A DNA stretch of 64,000 nucleotides from an uncultured Desulfosoma sp. (lineage in GTDB: Bacteria > Desulfobacterota > Syntrophobacteria > Syntrophobacterales > DSM-9756). Positions 15,344-24,153 of the stretch are shown here, piece after piece (the first letter of the stretch is position 1; each line of letters starts with the position of its first letter). The notes under the pieces were generated by a model, which made no database searches, was not told the DNA's origin, and saw only the letters and a program-made list of their open reading frames with translations. The stretch is taken from the NCBI GenBank assembly GCA_937960435.1, contig CALGPN010000025.1:106028-170027 (forward strand), written 5' to 3'. The position numbers and the translations under genes are program-made.

Positions 15344-16107
15344 ACGCCGTATTTGTCCAAATAGCCGCGGGGGGTGACCATCCAGCCGTTCCAGACGTAG
15401 GTGTGGCTGTTGCCCACAAGAAGCACCGTCTGCATGTCCACTTCTTCAGAGGCCATCTCGTCCAAGGTGGTCACCCAATGGCGCTGCCCGTCCCGCATGG
15501 CTTTGTGCACCACCCCGACAGGGGTGTCCCCGGCGCGATGGCGCAAAAGGACGGCTCGGGCGCGATCGAGGACATCGGGTCGGGTGGCACTTCGCGGGTT
15601 GTAGAGGGCGATGACGAAATCGGCCACCGCCGCGGCATCCAGACGCTTTTCGATGATTTCCCAAGGCGTCAGATGATCGCTCAAACTGACGGAGGCAAAA
15701 TCGTGCATGAGGGGGGCGCCGAGGAGGGACGCCGCGGCGTTGAACGCCGCGATCCCCGGAATCACTTCCACCGGCAGCGCGTCGGGGGATGCGTTCGCGT
15801 GGAATCCACCTTTTCGAACCGCAATATCTCGGGCACGGCAGAGATCGAACACCAGGCCGGCCATGCCGTAAATGCCGGCATCCCCTCCGGAAACTAGGGC
15901 GACGCGACGGCCTTCCAAAGCCAGATCCAGGGCTTCCCGGCACCGGTCCATTTCCTTGCGCATGCCGCTGGCCCGGACTTCTTTGCCCTGCGCAAACTCT
16001 TCCACAAGCTGCACGTAGGTCTTGTAGCCGACGATGACGTCCGCCCGGCGGAGCGCGTCGGCGGCCCGCGGGGCGAGATAGTCCACGGAACCCGGCCCGA
16101 GGCTCAC
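15340..16107 (-). CDS. cbiH: precorrin-3B/cobalt-precorrin-3 C17-methyltransferase
   Basis: Protein of 255 residues, SAM-dependent ring-contraction methyltransferase of the anaerobic cobalamin route. Recognisable motifs are MSLGPGSVDYLAPRA at the start, ADVIVGYKTYVQL, the SAM loop VSGGDAGIYGMAG, VEVIPGIAAFNAAASLLG and ALYNPRS. I set the start at GTG 16107, which overlaps the cbiG stop (GTGA); the longer frame upstream lies wholly inside cbiG and has no homologous residues. The precursor for HgcA's corrinoid passes through this step. Last gene of the minus-strand cbi cluster. Confidence 0.92.
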   Translation of the reverse strand: MSLGPGSVDYLAPRAADALRRADVIVGYKTYVQLVEEFAQGKEVRASGMRKEMDRCREALDLALEGRRVALVSGGDAGIYGMAGLVFDLCRARDIAVRKGGFHANASPDALPVEVIPGIAAFNAAASLLGAPLMHDFASVSLSDHLTPWEIIEKRLDAAAVADFVIALYNPRSATRPDVLDRARAVLLRHRAGDTPVGVVHKAMRDGQRHWVTTLDEMASEEVDMQTVLLVGNSHTYVWNGWMVTPRGYLDKYGV

Positions 16108-17216
16108 GATCCAGAGTTGTCCTTGGCCACGGCCACGGTGACGTTGGGAGTCTTCTGCTTTTCCACGATCAAGAGCCCGTTTCGGGCCGCCATCAAGGCT
16201 GCGGCTTCGCATACGCTGGACACTCCAATGCACCGGCACACCACGGGTGAGGGGTTCGGCACCCGCAGTGCCCGCAAAGTTTCAGAGGGGAAAAACACCA
16301 TCGGCCAGCCGAGCTTTCCGGCGGCATCTTGAAGGCCGGGCTCGTCGGCCTTCACATCGACGCTGGCCAAGGTCCGAACGGCGCTCAATGCCAACTGATA
16401 CCTCCGGAACACATCACGAATCGCCTGCACGATTTCCTCGGCCGGCGTGTTCCGATTGCACCCGACTCCCACACTCAGGCATCGCGGCCGAAGGACCACC
16501 GCTCGGTAGCGTTCCGGCGGCTCATATTCGCTGACCCAAAGACCCGGAAGCATTTCGGGATCGACGCCTGCCGCATGAAAAGCTTCCGGCGCAGGCGAGC
16601 CGCCCGCGGGCTCGATCCACAAAGCCCCCGCAAGGGCCATGCGGTAGCGGGCCAGACGGCCGTCCGGGTCGTAAACCCAAAAAGGTTCTTCGTCCAAAAC
16701 GGCGGTCGTCACGCGAGCCGCCCAGGTCATGTCTTCCATGACGAGCCCTGTTTCCATGGCCATGACATCCACGGCGGGTTTTCGGGATACATCGGATCCC
16801 GTCGTGATCACGGGCTGAGCCCCCAAAATGTCGGCCACAACTTCGGCCAATCGGTTGGCGCCGCCCACATGCCCGGAAAGCAAACTGATCACGAACCGGC
16901 CTCGTTCGTCCAGGACGACCACGGCGGGGTCCTGGGTCTTCGACCGCACCAAAGGGGCGATGCACCGCACGACGATTCCTGCGGCCATGATGCAGACAAT
17001 CGCCCGGTATTGGCCCCACAGCCTGGGAAAAAGGTCTCGAAGTCTTGTGTAAGGTTCGGCGCCCATGGCCACGGCAAAACCGTGGCGGGACGGCACATAG
17101 GCTCGGGATTCCGGAAGGGCTTCCGTGAGCCGCAGGGCCAGGGCCGTCCCTTGCCCCGTGACGGAAACGACCGCAACGGGCCGAGGTACATCAAAACTGT
17201 GCACGGCGGAAACCAT
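16104..17216 (-). CDS. cbiG: cobalt-precorrin-5A hydrolase
   Basis: CbiG of 370 residues opens the delta-lactone of cobalt-precorrin-5A, releasing acetaldehyde. Diagnostic segments are YRAIVCIMAAGIVVR, VVVLDERGRFVISLLSGHVGGANRLA in two blocks, and the C-terminal GVGCNRNTPAEEI and TLASVDVKADEPGL. The ATG at 17216 lies 26 bases inside cbiF; an ATG at 17276 is possible but would add 20 unlikely residues (FERIACRCDPACTT). The stop overlaps the start of cbiH. All domains of the family (N-terminal, mid and C-terminal) are present. Confidence 0.92.
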   Translation of the reverse strand: MVSAVHSFDVPRPVAVVSVTGQGTALALRLTEALPESRAYVPSRHGFAVAMGAEPYTRLRDLFPRLWGQYRAIVCIMAAGIVVRCIAPLVRSKTQDPAVVVLDERGRFVISLLSGHVGGANRLAEVVADILGAQPVITTGSDVSRKPAVDVMAMETGLVMEDMTWAARVTTAVLDEEPFWVYDPDGRLARYRMALAGALWIEPAGGSPAPEAFHAAGVDPEMLPGLWVSEYEPPERYRAVVLRPRCLSVGVGCNRNTPAEEIVQAIRDVFRRYQLALSAVRTLASVDVKADEPGLQDAAGKLGWPMVFFPSETLRALRVPNPSPVVCRCIGVSSVCEAAALMAARNGLLIVEKQKTPNVTVAVAKDNSGS

Positions 17217-18009
17217 GGGAAAAAGACCCGTCGTACAAGCGGGATCGCACCGGCAGGCGATCCTCTCGAAAAACATGGCCGACCATGACTATGGCCTGCC
17301 GGCGGATGCCGGCGTCCCGGACCTTCACGGCGATATCTTCCACCGTGCCGCGAAGGATCCTCTCATCCGGCCAGCCTACCCGATAGGCCACCACCACAGG
17401 GGTCTTTGGCCCGTAGGTGCGTCGCAACACTTCCGCGAGCCTTTCGATGTCCTGCACGCTCAAATAAATCGCAAGGGTGGTTCCGTGGGCGGCCAGTTTT
17501 TCCAGGGATTCCCTGTCGGGAACAGGGGTCTTTCCGGCCGTTCGCGTGATGATGACCGTCTGCGAGACCTCCGGGAGGGTCAGTTGGCATCGCAGGGCCG
17601 CAGCCGCCGCGAACACGGCCGAAACCCCGGGAATCACCTCATAGGGAACCCCTTCCGCATCGAGCAGCCGCATCTGTTCGTGAATCGCGCCGTAAAGGCT
17701 TGGGTCTCCCGTATGGAGGCGCACCACCCGTTGTCCCCGACGCACTCCTTCCATGACCGCGGCGTGGGTTTGTTCCAACGTCATGGAGGCACTGTCCATA
17801 AGGATGGCGTCCGGTTTGCAAACATCGAGAAGGCTTTGAGGAACCAGGGAACCCGCGTAGATGACCCGGTCCGCTTCCCGAAGCCGCTTTTGGCCCTTCA
17901 CCGTGATGAGTTCCGGGTCTCCGGGACCGGCCCCCACGAAGGCCACGCGACAGGGCACATTTTCGGAGGTCCTGGCCTGGAGATCGGCGTTTTGAGGTTC
18001 GTTGGGCAT
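17191..18009 (-). CDS. cbiF: precorrin-4/cobalt-precorrin-4 C11-methyltransferase
   Basis: Protein of 272 residues of the tetrapyrrole methylase fold: VAFVGAGPGDPELITVKG, VIYAGSLVP, RLHTGDPSLYGAIHEQM, VPYEVIPGVSAVFAAAAAL and LPEVSQTVIITRTAGKTPVP, all typical of CbiF/CobM. The start ATG 18009 lies 18 bases after the cbiET stop. Its 3' end overlaps cbiG. The N-terminal 20 residues before VAFVGAG are polar and probably disordered. Confidence 0.93.
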   Translation of the reverse strand: MPNEPQNADLQARTSENVPCRVAFVGAGPGDPELITVKGQKRLREADRVIYAGSLVPQSLLDVCKPDAILMDSASMTLEQTHAAVMEGVRRGQRVVRLHTGDPSLYGAIHEQMRLLDAEGVPYEVIPGVSAVFAAAAALRCQLTLPEVSQTVIITRTAGKTPVPDRESLEKLAAHGTTLAIYLSVQDIERLAEVLRRTYGPKTPVVVAYRVGWPDERILRGTVEDIAVKVRDAGIRRQAIVMVGHVFREDRLPVRSRLYDGSFSHGFRRAQF

Positions 18010-18027
18010 GGGCTGACGCCTTCCTAT

Positions 18028-19419
18028 TCACATGTTTTCGCCGCTCTTTTCCAAGGCGCACAAAACGACGGGATTGAGGGCTTCGAAGCGCATGCTCGAG
18101 CCGATGGGAACCGCCCGGCTCACCTGCACTTGGACCGCTTCCAGGGCGATGCCGCGAATTTTGGAAAAGGCTTCGATCTCGCCGACAGTGTGCCACGTCA
18201 CAGCGGAAATCACAATGCGCCCCGACGGTTTGAGGCGATCCCAGACGGCTCCGAGGAGGTCGGGCAGAGCCCCGCCCGCCCCCCCGATAAAAACGCGATC
18301 CGGGGCTGGGAGCCGGGAGGCGGCCTCCAAGGCGTCGCCCACAATCACCTGGATTTCTCCACAATGAAATCGCCGCACGTTCGCTCGGATGTCTTCCGCC
18401 CTTTCGGGGACCCTCTCCACCGCCCAAACGCTTTTCAAAGGGTGAAGCAGGCTTGCTTCAACGGCCACGGAGCCGCTGCCGGCCCCCAGATCCCACAGAA
18501 TATGGCCCGGTGCCAGCCGAAGCGTCGACAAAGCGACACTTCGTACCTCCTTTTTCGTAATGAGCCCATCCCGATGGACAAACGCTTCGTCATCGATTCC
18601 TGGAAGACAAAACGGCGGCTCCGGGTAGAATCTTCCGCGTACGCCCCCGGATGCCAAGGGGGTCCCAAGCGATTGGGCAGCGTCGGGTGAGCGACCTTCG
18701 GTATCAGGAAAGGGGTCCTCGCCGGGGTGAGCTCCTCGAGTTGAAGCGCTCGGGGGCGGGATGACCAGCACCACATTGAGTGGCGAAAAATCCTGAGAAG
18801 CGGCTTCTTCAAGCGTGTATCGACGGATTTTTTCCGAGGGAAGTCCCAAATCTTCCCCGACAACCATGACGTGACGTTTGAAACCGGATTCCACTAACCG
18901 TGTCGCGATCCATCGCGGCGGATGGTCTTGGTCCGTCAAAAAAGCCACGGCGCAGCCTCGGCGAAGAAACCACATCCACTCCATAGAGGGTTCACGCCCA
19001 TGGAGGCTCACCACGCGCAGATCGTCCCAGGGCCGACCTAAAGCCGCGCACAAGCACTGGATGGATGTGGGCCCGGGAACGAAGTGTAACCGCTCCGACG
19101 GCAAGCGAGCCGAAAGAGACCGTCCGATGCCGAAAAACAAGGGATCGCCTGAGGCCAAAACCGCCACGCGCCGTTCTTGAGCGACAGTAACCACCCTGTC
19201 GATGAGGGTGTCCATGGATCCCCGAAGAACAATCTTTTCGCCGCCATGCGTCGGGAAAAATTCCAGGTGACGGGCCCCGCCCACAAGCACCTCGGCCTTC
19301 TCGATCCAGCGCAGGGCCTCCGCGGAGCACGTGCTAGGGCCGGTGCCGATCCCCACCACGGCGATGAGGGGCGGTGTCCATTTTTCGGGGTCTTTTGCCA
19401 TTGTCAGTTTCGCGTTCAC
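18028..19419 (-). CDS. cbiET: cobalt-precorrin-7 C5-methyltransferase / precorrin-6Y C15-methyltransferase fusion
   Basis: Protein of 463 residues fusing CbiE (about 15-215; AVVGIGTGPSTCSAEAL, VLASGDPLFFGIG, FVPGPTSIQCLCAALG, VSLHGREP) to CbiT (about 270-460; DGLITKKEVRSVAL, LWDLGAGSGSVAVEASLL, VFIGGAGGALPDLL). It methylates C5 and C15 and decarboxylates the C12 acetate. A variable linker rich in Pro and Gly joins the halves. The start is GTG 19419 or ATG 19401; both give the same domain content. A repeat-B copy ends only about 14 bases upstream of the GTG. Confidence 0.93.
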   Translation of the reverse strand: MNAKLTMAKDPEKWTPPLIAVVGIGTGPSTCSAEALRWIEKAEVLVGGARHLEFFPTHGGEKIVLRGSMDTLIDRVVTVAQERRVAVLASGDPLFFGIGRSLSARLPSERLHFVPGPTSIQCLCAALGRPWDDLRVVSLHGREPSMEWMWFLRRGCAVAFLTDQDHPPRWIATRLVESGFKRHVMVVGEDLGLPSEKIRRYTLEEAASQDFSPLNVVLVIPPPSASTRGAHPGEDPFPDTEGRSPDAAQSLGTPLASGGVRGRFYPEPPFCLPGIDDEAFVHRDGLITKKEVRSVALSTLRLAPGHILWDLGAGSGSVAVEASLLHPLKSVWAVERVPERAEDIRANVRRFHCGEIQVIVGDALEAASRLPAPDRVFIGGAGGALPDLLGAVWDRLKPSGRIVISAVTWHTVGEIEAFSKIRGIALEAVQVQVSRAVPIGSSMRFEALNPVVLCALEKSGENM

Positions 19420-19432
19420 GTTAAAGCCCCAC

Positions 19433-19660
19433 GGGCGGGCACAAGGCCCGCCCCTACACAGGCACGGCCGCCATCAAGCAGGGCACCGTAGGTTGGGGTG
19501 AGCGCAGCGAACCCCAACACCAACACGCGGCCCCCGACCCCAAAAACCTTCGGGCCAAATCCCACGTATGCCCCCCATTGTGCGGGCGGGCACAAGGCCC
19601 GCCCCTACAGGGGCGCGCCAGCCGCCGCCGTAGGTTGGGGTGAGCGCAGCGAACCCCAAC
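19433..19660. repeat. intergenic repeat island 2, inside the cbi gene cluster
   Basis: The 320-base gap between cbiD and cbiET contains repeat B at 19433-19457 and 19584-19608 and repeat A at 19488-19518 and 19630-19660, alternating B-A-B-A. The A copies carry the GAGCGCAGCGAACC variant. No gene is seen in the gap; open frames across it are repeat artefacts. Confidence 0.85.
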
Positions 19661-19738
19661 ACCAAAGCGCGCTCTCAAGGCCCAGACCCCTAGGACGCCG
19701 TCCAAAGCTTTCCCCGGAATCATTCGCCCCCTCCGATC

Positions 19739-21067
19739 CTATCCCCTCTCCGACTGCGGCCCCTCGGCGTCGTGCACATCGGCGAGGAGGGTTCCATCGT
19801 AGTCAAAAAGGAGAAGGCGAAGGTGCCTCAGGACCGGCCCGGCGAAACGGCGCGACCGGCGCAGCGCCTCCCGGGCCACTTCGCCAATCAGCTCCCGAGC
19901 GCCGCTCTCAAGAAGGATTTCCAGAGCATGGCGCGCCGTGTTCGCCTGAGCCACGCGATCCAAAACCGCACGGTCCGTTCCGACCCTTTCGCCGCAGCGC
20001 ACCAACGTGTTCAGGTCCAGGGCCGCTTTATGGGCGTGGGTATAAGGCAGGCCTGCGGCCATTTTCACCGCCTTGCCGAAGAACACGCTATGCACCACGG
20101 CTTCAAAACCGGCGCGTGCCGCTTCCTGAACCGAGAAAGCAAAAAAGTCGGCGATCTGGACGAAGGCTTCTTCCGGCATTTCGGATAGGAGTTCTCGGGC
20201 GAATTTTTCGCTTTTGCCCCCGGTACTCAGCACCACGGACCGGCACCGTCCCGCCGCGGCGACACGCAAGGCCGCGACGATGGTTTCTTCATACGCTTCG
20301 TGGGACAAAGGCTTGACAAGCCCCGTTGTGCCCAGGATGGACAGACCCCCGACGATGCCCAGTCGAGGGTTGAAGGTCTGACGCGCCAAATCCTCCCCGC
20401 GAGGGACGGACACGTGGACATGGATCGCCACGCAGGCGTCTCGTTTCCCGCAAGCCCGAAGGGGTAAGCGCACTACGGGGCTGCGTGTGAAATCCGCCTC
20501 GTCAGGCGGGCTGAGCCGGGCATCCCGCATGCTTTTGAGAATCACCCCCGCGGGGAACCATGCCAGCTCTTCTTCAAGGTTTTCCACCAACATGGCTCGA
20601 GGACCCGGATTCACGGCAGGATCTCCCACAGGAACCGGCAGCCCCGGTTTGGTCACCCGCCCGACGCCGAAGCCCGCCGACAGCCGGATTTCCGAAAAAG
20701 CATCACGATTCACGAGCATCCGCGTCTTCCCAGGCAGAACTTCGCCCTCTTCGGGCGAATTCGCCGGCACGATCCGCACCCGAGTATGAATGACGGCCTT
20801 ATGGGTCACGTCCGGATCGTCCCCGGCGTCTTTGACGACCTGGGCCTCGGCTTCCATCCCTCTGAGGCTGCGCGCCATCGTCGGCACGGGAAGGTAGTAT
20901 CCCACCGGAAGTCGCACGGCAACCCAAGCCGGAGCCTTTCCCGTGAGGAGGGTTCGCAGGGCGGCTCGAGCCGCCGCCGTCATCGCGGTACCGGTACTGA
21001 ATCCCGTTCGCAATCGAGAATGTCGTTGCGGGCGGCCTTGCGTTTCGCCCTCTTTTCCGTGCCACAC
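19739..21067 (-). CDS. cbiD: cobalt-precorrin-5B C1-methyltransferase
   Basis: CbiD of 442 residues methylates C1 of cobalt-precorrin-5B. Motifs: LRTGFSTGTAMTAAARAAL near the N-terminus, VVKDAGDDPDVTHKA, NPGPRAMLVENLEEE, GLSILGTTGLVKPLSHEAY, VVLSTGGKSEKFA and ADFFAFSVQEAARAGF. The usual GTCATAA-like motif reads GTAMTAA. I favour GTG 21067, preceded by GGGAGCGGAAG, because the next upstream start (TTG 21130) adds 21 basic residues not expected in the family. First gene of the cbi cluster in this window; no B12 riboswitch was found upstream. Confidence 0.92.
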   Translation of the reverse strand: MWHGKEGETQGRPQRHSRLRTGFSTGTAMTAAARAALRTLLTGKAPAWVAVRLPVGYYLPVPTMARSLRGMEAEAQVVKDAGDDPDVTHKAVIHTRVRIVPANSPEEGEVLPGKTRMLVNRDAFSEIRLSAGFGVGRVTKPGLPVPVGDPAVNPGPRAMLVENLEEELAWFPAGVILKSMRDARLSPPDEADFTRSPVVRLPLRACGKRDACVAIHVHVSVPRGEDLARQTFNPRLGIVGGLSILGTTGLVKPLSHEAYEETIVAALRVAAAGRCRSVVLSTGGKSEKFARELLSEMPEEAFVQIADFFAFSVQEAARAGFEAVVHSVFFGKAVKMAAGLPYTHAHKAALDLNTLVRCGERVGTDRAVLDRVAQANTARHALEILLESGARELIGEVAREALRRSRRFAGPVLRHLRLLLFDYDGTLLADVHDAEGPQSERG

Positions 21068-21189
21068 GTTCTTCCGCTCCCATCGGTTTTGCCGCACCTT
21101 GCTTTGTCTCAGAGTTCCTTTCCATGTCAATGGGTTTATTGTCCGTCGTCTGAAGAGAAAGCTCTTTGCCCACGGGCTTTTCCTCTGAT

Positions 21190-21333
21190 AACGTCTCTCA
21201 AGAGTGAACCGGACGGTTAAACGCCCTAGTCTCTCACCTGAGAGGGTAAGCGGTTGGGGCGATAGGGTGCCCCCGGGTCTGGAAGGCTAACAGAGGCCAT
21301 AATCGATGTGAGCAGAGTGAGGGGTTTTTACGC
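21190..21333 (+). promoter_or_regulatory. possible structured leader before FAD oxidoreductase gene
   Basis: Several short inverted repeats are packed into this leader: AACCG-GA-CGGTT (21207-21218), CTCTC-ACCT-GAGAG (21231-21244) and GGGGC ... GCCCC (21256-21273). I could not match it to any known riboswitch consensus (TPP, glycine, cobalamin, c-di-GMP and THF were considered). It may be an untranslated structured leader or simply GC-rich sequence. Confidence 0.3.
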
Positions 21334-22680
21334 ATGGACTACAAGGTGGTGATCATCGGAGCGGGCCCTGCCGGCATTTTCGCGGCCCTGACCCTCGCCC
21401 AAGCGGGCCTTTCCCCGGTGCTACTCGTTGAACAAGGCAAAGATTTGAAAGACCGCAATCGCCATGCGGCCAACGACATGTTGTGCGGCTGGGGGGGTGC
21501 GGGCGCTTTCAGCGACGGCAAACTCACCCTCTCTCCTGAAGTAGGCGGGTTTCTCGGCGATATCGTGGGCACCGGGGCTCTTAAGGATCTCCTCGCCGAA
21601 GCCGACGGAATCTATGTGCGTTTCGGCGCCCCCGATCGGCTCTATGGCGGCATGACGCCGGAAATGGAGGAACTGGCCGACCGGGCGCGCTTGGCCGACC
21701 TGGAACTTATCCCCATGGCCATTCGGCACATTGGCACGGAAAACTGCCTCATTGTCCTGGATCGTCTGAAGGAAGCCGTGAGTCGGTCCGTCGACATCCG
21801 AACCAATTGCCGGGCCGTGAAGATTCTTGCCGATGAAGGGGCAGTGCGGGGTGTGGAACTTTCGGATGGACGCGTAGTCCGCTGCCGATACGTCATCGCC
21901 GCCCCCGGCCGATGCGGCGCCCCGTGGATGAAGGAGCAGGCCCGGCTCCTGGGACTTCCCAGCCAGGCCAGTCCCGTGGATATCGGCGTGCGTGTGGAAC
22001 TGCCCGCCGTGGTTTTTAAAGAAATCACCGATATCACGTATGAATCCAAATTCGTCTATTACACCAAAACGTTCGACGACAAAGTGCGGACCTTTTGCAT
22101 GAACCCTTACGGCGAGGTGGTTCAGGAACGCAACGGATCCATGATCACCGTCAACGGGCATAGCTATGCCTCTAAGAAAACCGCCAACACGAACTTCGCC
22201 CTTCTGCTGAGCAGCGCCTTTACGGAACCTTTCGACGACCCCATCGCCTATGGACGCTATATTGCCCATTTGGCCAACCTCCTGGGCAAGGGCGTCATCG
22301 TCCAACGCCTGGGGGACCTCATGGCAGGACGCCGAAGCACCCGAGAACGGCTCGCCCGGTGTCTTACGCGTCCGACGCTTCAGGAAGCCATCCCCGGAGA
22401 TTTGAGCTACGTGTTTCCGTATCGTCACCTGCTGGGTCTTGTGGAAATGCTGCACGCCTTGGACAAGATCGCCCCCGGGACGGCCTCGCGTCATACCCTG
22501 CTTTACGGCGTCGAAGTAAAATTTTATTCTCACCGCATCCAGCTCAGCCCGGAACTGGAAACCTCCGTGCGGAACCTTTTCGCCGCCGGTGACGGCGCGG
22601 GGATCACCCGGGGGCTCTTGCAGGCGTCCGTCAGCGGCATGCTGGCCGCCCGAGCCGTGCTCAAACGGGAATCCCAATAA
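21334..22680 (+). CDS. FAD-dependent NAD(P)-type oxidoreductase
   Basis: Flavoprotein of 448 residues. The N-terminal dinucleotide fold (VVIIGAGPAGIFAALTLA) binds FAD, followed by GGAGAFSDGKLTLSPEVGG, a motif of the COG2509-type FAD dehydrogenases, and a C-terminal FAAGDGAGITRGLLQASVSG that completes the FAD site. The substrate is unknown. It is 448 residues, normal for the family. Its stop directly abuts the ATG of the kinase-like gene at 22681, so the two are coupled, and it heads a four-gene operon ending in a Lon-type protease. No cluster-binding cysteines are seen. Confidence 0.82.
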   Translation: MDYKVVIIGAGPAGIFAALTLAQAGLSPVLLVEQGKDLKDRNRHAANDMLCGWGGAGAFSDGKLTLSPEVGGFLGDIVGTGALKDLLAEADGIYVRFGAPDRLYGGMTPEMEELADRARLADLELIPMAIRHIGTENCLIVLDRLKEAVSRSVDIRTNCRAVKILADEGAVRGVELSDGRVVRCRYVIAAPGRCGAPWMKEQARLLGLPSQASPVDIGVRVELPAVVFKEITDITYESKFVYYTKTFDDKVRTFCMNPYGEVVQERNGSMITVNGHSYASKKTANTNFALLLSSAFTEPFDDPIAYGRYIAHLANLLGKGVIVQRLGDLMAGRRSTRERLARCLTRPTLQEAIPGDLSYVFPYRHLLGLVEMLHALDKIAPGTASRHTLLYGVEVKFYSHRIQLSPELETSVRNLFAAGDGAGITRGLLQASVSGMLAARAVLKRESQ

Positions 22681-23694
22681 ATGCCTTTGGAAAGGATCCG
22701 AAAGCTCATGTTCTCGGCCGATGTTCGCGATCTCATCCGGTCCTACACGACTTTTTCCGTCCCTGAAAAAATCCGCATCCACACGGACACCACCCAGTTT
22801 ATGGACATCAAAGCGGGCGACTGCATCGCGGTGGAAGGCCGTCTGTTTTACGTCAAAGGGGAAGAGTTCGAGGGCCGTTTCGGCTTGGACGGAGAACCCA
22901 AGTTCTGGGTGAAACGGGTCATCGACCTAACGGACGGCAAGGCGAAAATCCTTAAGCTGGCCTTTTTCGAATCCTTCTTCATGCATCTGGGCGAGGAACG
23001 CATTCGATGCTTTCGCAGCCCCCACAAAGAATCCCGGATCCTGGAGCGCACGGCGGGTGATGCGCGGTTCATGCAAGGCCACACGCTCTACGACGACGCC
23101 GGAAACCCCGTCCGGGTTATCGAGCGCATCGCCGCTAGGACCTTCTACGATCTGATCCACGGATTGGAAATGGACCATGAGACTTACTACTATGAGGTCT
23201 TCCCAGGTATCTTTACCAACCTGATGAAAGCCTTCTATGCCATCAAGGACCTGCATCAAATGGGGGAAATCCACGGGGACATCCGCAACGACCACCTCCT
23301 GATCGAACACGACGGCGGACGGTATCGCTGGATCGACTTCGACTACACGTACGAATGGCCGGGGCAGCCCTACGGCGTGGATCTCTTCGGCTTGGGCAAT
23401 ATCCTTTTATTCGCGGCCGGCAAGGGATTCCACACCCTTCACGACCTCCAATCACCCCACTGCCCATTTCATACTGCCCTTTCCGATCTTCGCGAAGAGG
23501 ACTTTTCGCTCTTCTTTCCCAACCGCCTCATGAACCTCAAAAAGATTTTCCCCTACGTCCGGGAAACCTTGAACAAAGTCCTCATGCATTTCGCCGCCGG
23601 CACGGAGGTCTACTACGAATCGGCCCATGAATTTATCGAAGACCTCGAGATTGCTTTTCGATCGTTTCTGTGGGAGGTGCCCTATGGGTCATAA
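22681..23694 (+). CDS. atypical serine/threonine-kinase-like protein
   Basis: Protein of 337 residues with a recognisable protein-kinase core in about 60-260. KILKLAFFESF could supply the beta-3 lysine, HGDIRND at residues 198-204 resembles the HRD catalytic loop (Asp200), and WIDFDY (Asp219) replaces DFG. The catalytic-loop Asn expected at Asp+5 is His, with an Asn at +3 instead. The first 60 residues (IHTDTTQFMDIKAGDCIAV) resemble a small beta domain. It overlaps the Usp gene by 11 bases. It may be an active non-canonical kinase or a pseudokinase scaffold. Confidence 0.6.
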   Translation: MPLERIRKLMFSADVRDLIRSYTTFSVPEKIRIHTDTTQFMDIKAGDCIAVEGRLFYVKGEEFEGRFGLDGEPKFWVKRVIDLTDGKAKILKLAFFESFFMHLGEERIRCFRSPHKESRILERTAGDARFMQGHTLYDDAGNPVRVIERIAARTFYDLIHGLEMDHETYYYEVFPGIFTNLMKAFYAIKDLHQMGEIHGDIRNDHLLIEHDGGRYRWIDFDYTYEWPGQPYGVDLFGLGNILLFAAGKGFHTLHDLQSPHCPFHTALSDLREEDFSLFFPNRLMNLKKIFPYVRETLNKVLMHFAAGTEVYYESAHEFIEDLEIAFRSFLWEVPYGS

Positions 23695-24136
23695 GATCCT
23701 TGTGGGAATCGATTGCTCGGCCAATGCCCAAAGGGCGGTGGACTACGTGGGGTCCATGGTGCGCCCCCATGAGGACGCCGTCATCACGCTCTTTCATGTT
23801 CTGGTCGGCCCCCAGCCCGACATCTACCCCGACACGGACCAAAGAGCGCAAGAGCTGGACAAGAGGCACCGCCGAGCGCATCGGCAATTGGAAGCCATGG
23901 CGGCGCGCCTCACCGAGGTCGGAGTCCCGAAGGATCGCATCTTCCTCAAGATCCAGGTATGCGATCCGACCGAAAACGTGTGGAGTGCGCTTTTGGAGGA
24001 GCAGAAGCGAGGCGGATATCACACGGTGGTGGTGGGACGCCGCGGGATGAGCAAACGTGAAGAGTTTCTCTTCGGGAGCGTTTCCAGCAAAATCATTCGA
24101 GAAGCCCGGGAATGCACGGTCTGGGTGGTGCAATAA
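23684..24136 (+). CDS. UspA-family universal stress protein
   Basis: Protein of 150 residues beginning MGHKILVGIDCSANAQRAV and ending with the ATP-site motif VVVGRRGMSKREEFLFGSVS and CTVWVVQ. ATG 23684 lies inside the end of the kinase-like gene (11-base overlap); the longer upstream frame is not homologous. The Gly-rich loop reads GRRGMSKREEFLFGS, a common ATP-binding variant. It sits between a kinase-like protein and a Lon-type protease, suggesting that all three work together. Confidence 0.85.
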   Translation: MGHKILVGIDCSANAQRAVDYVGSMVRPHEDAVITLFHVLVGPQPDIYPDTDQRAQELDKRHRRAHRQLEAMAARLTEVGVPKDRIFLKIQVCDPTENVWSALLEEQKRGGYHTVVVGRRGMSKREEFLFGSVSSKIIREARECTVWVVQ

Positions 24137-24153
24137 AGAGCTAAGGAGGCGCT

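Noticed and set aside
17125..18690. 521-codon plus-strand frame opposite the cbi cluster
   Set aside because: Covers three minus-strand genes with overlapping ends; low-quality composition and no motif.
19498..20316. 272-codon plus-strand frame over cbiD
   Set aside because: It is antisense to cbiD, Pro/Arg/Gly-rich and lacks homology; GC-rich genes give such shadow frames.
21131..21333. Cobalamin riboswitch upstream of cbiD
   Set aside because: No B12-box or P3-P6 core could be found on the minus strand; only the short hairpins noted above.
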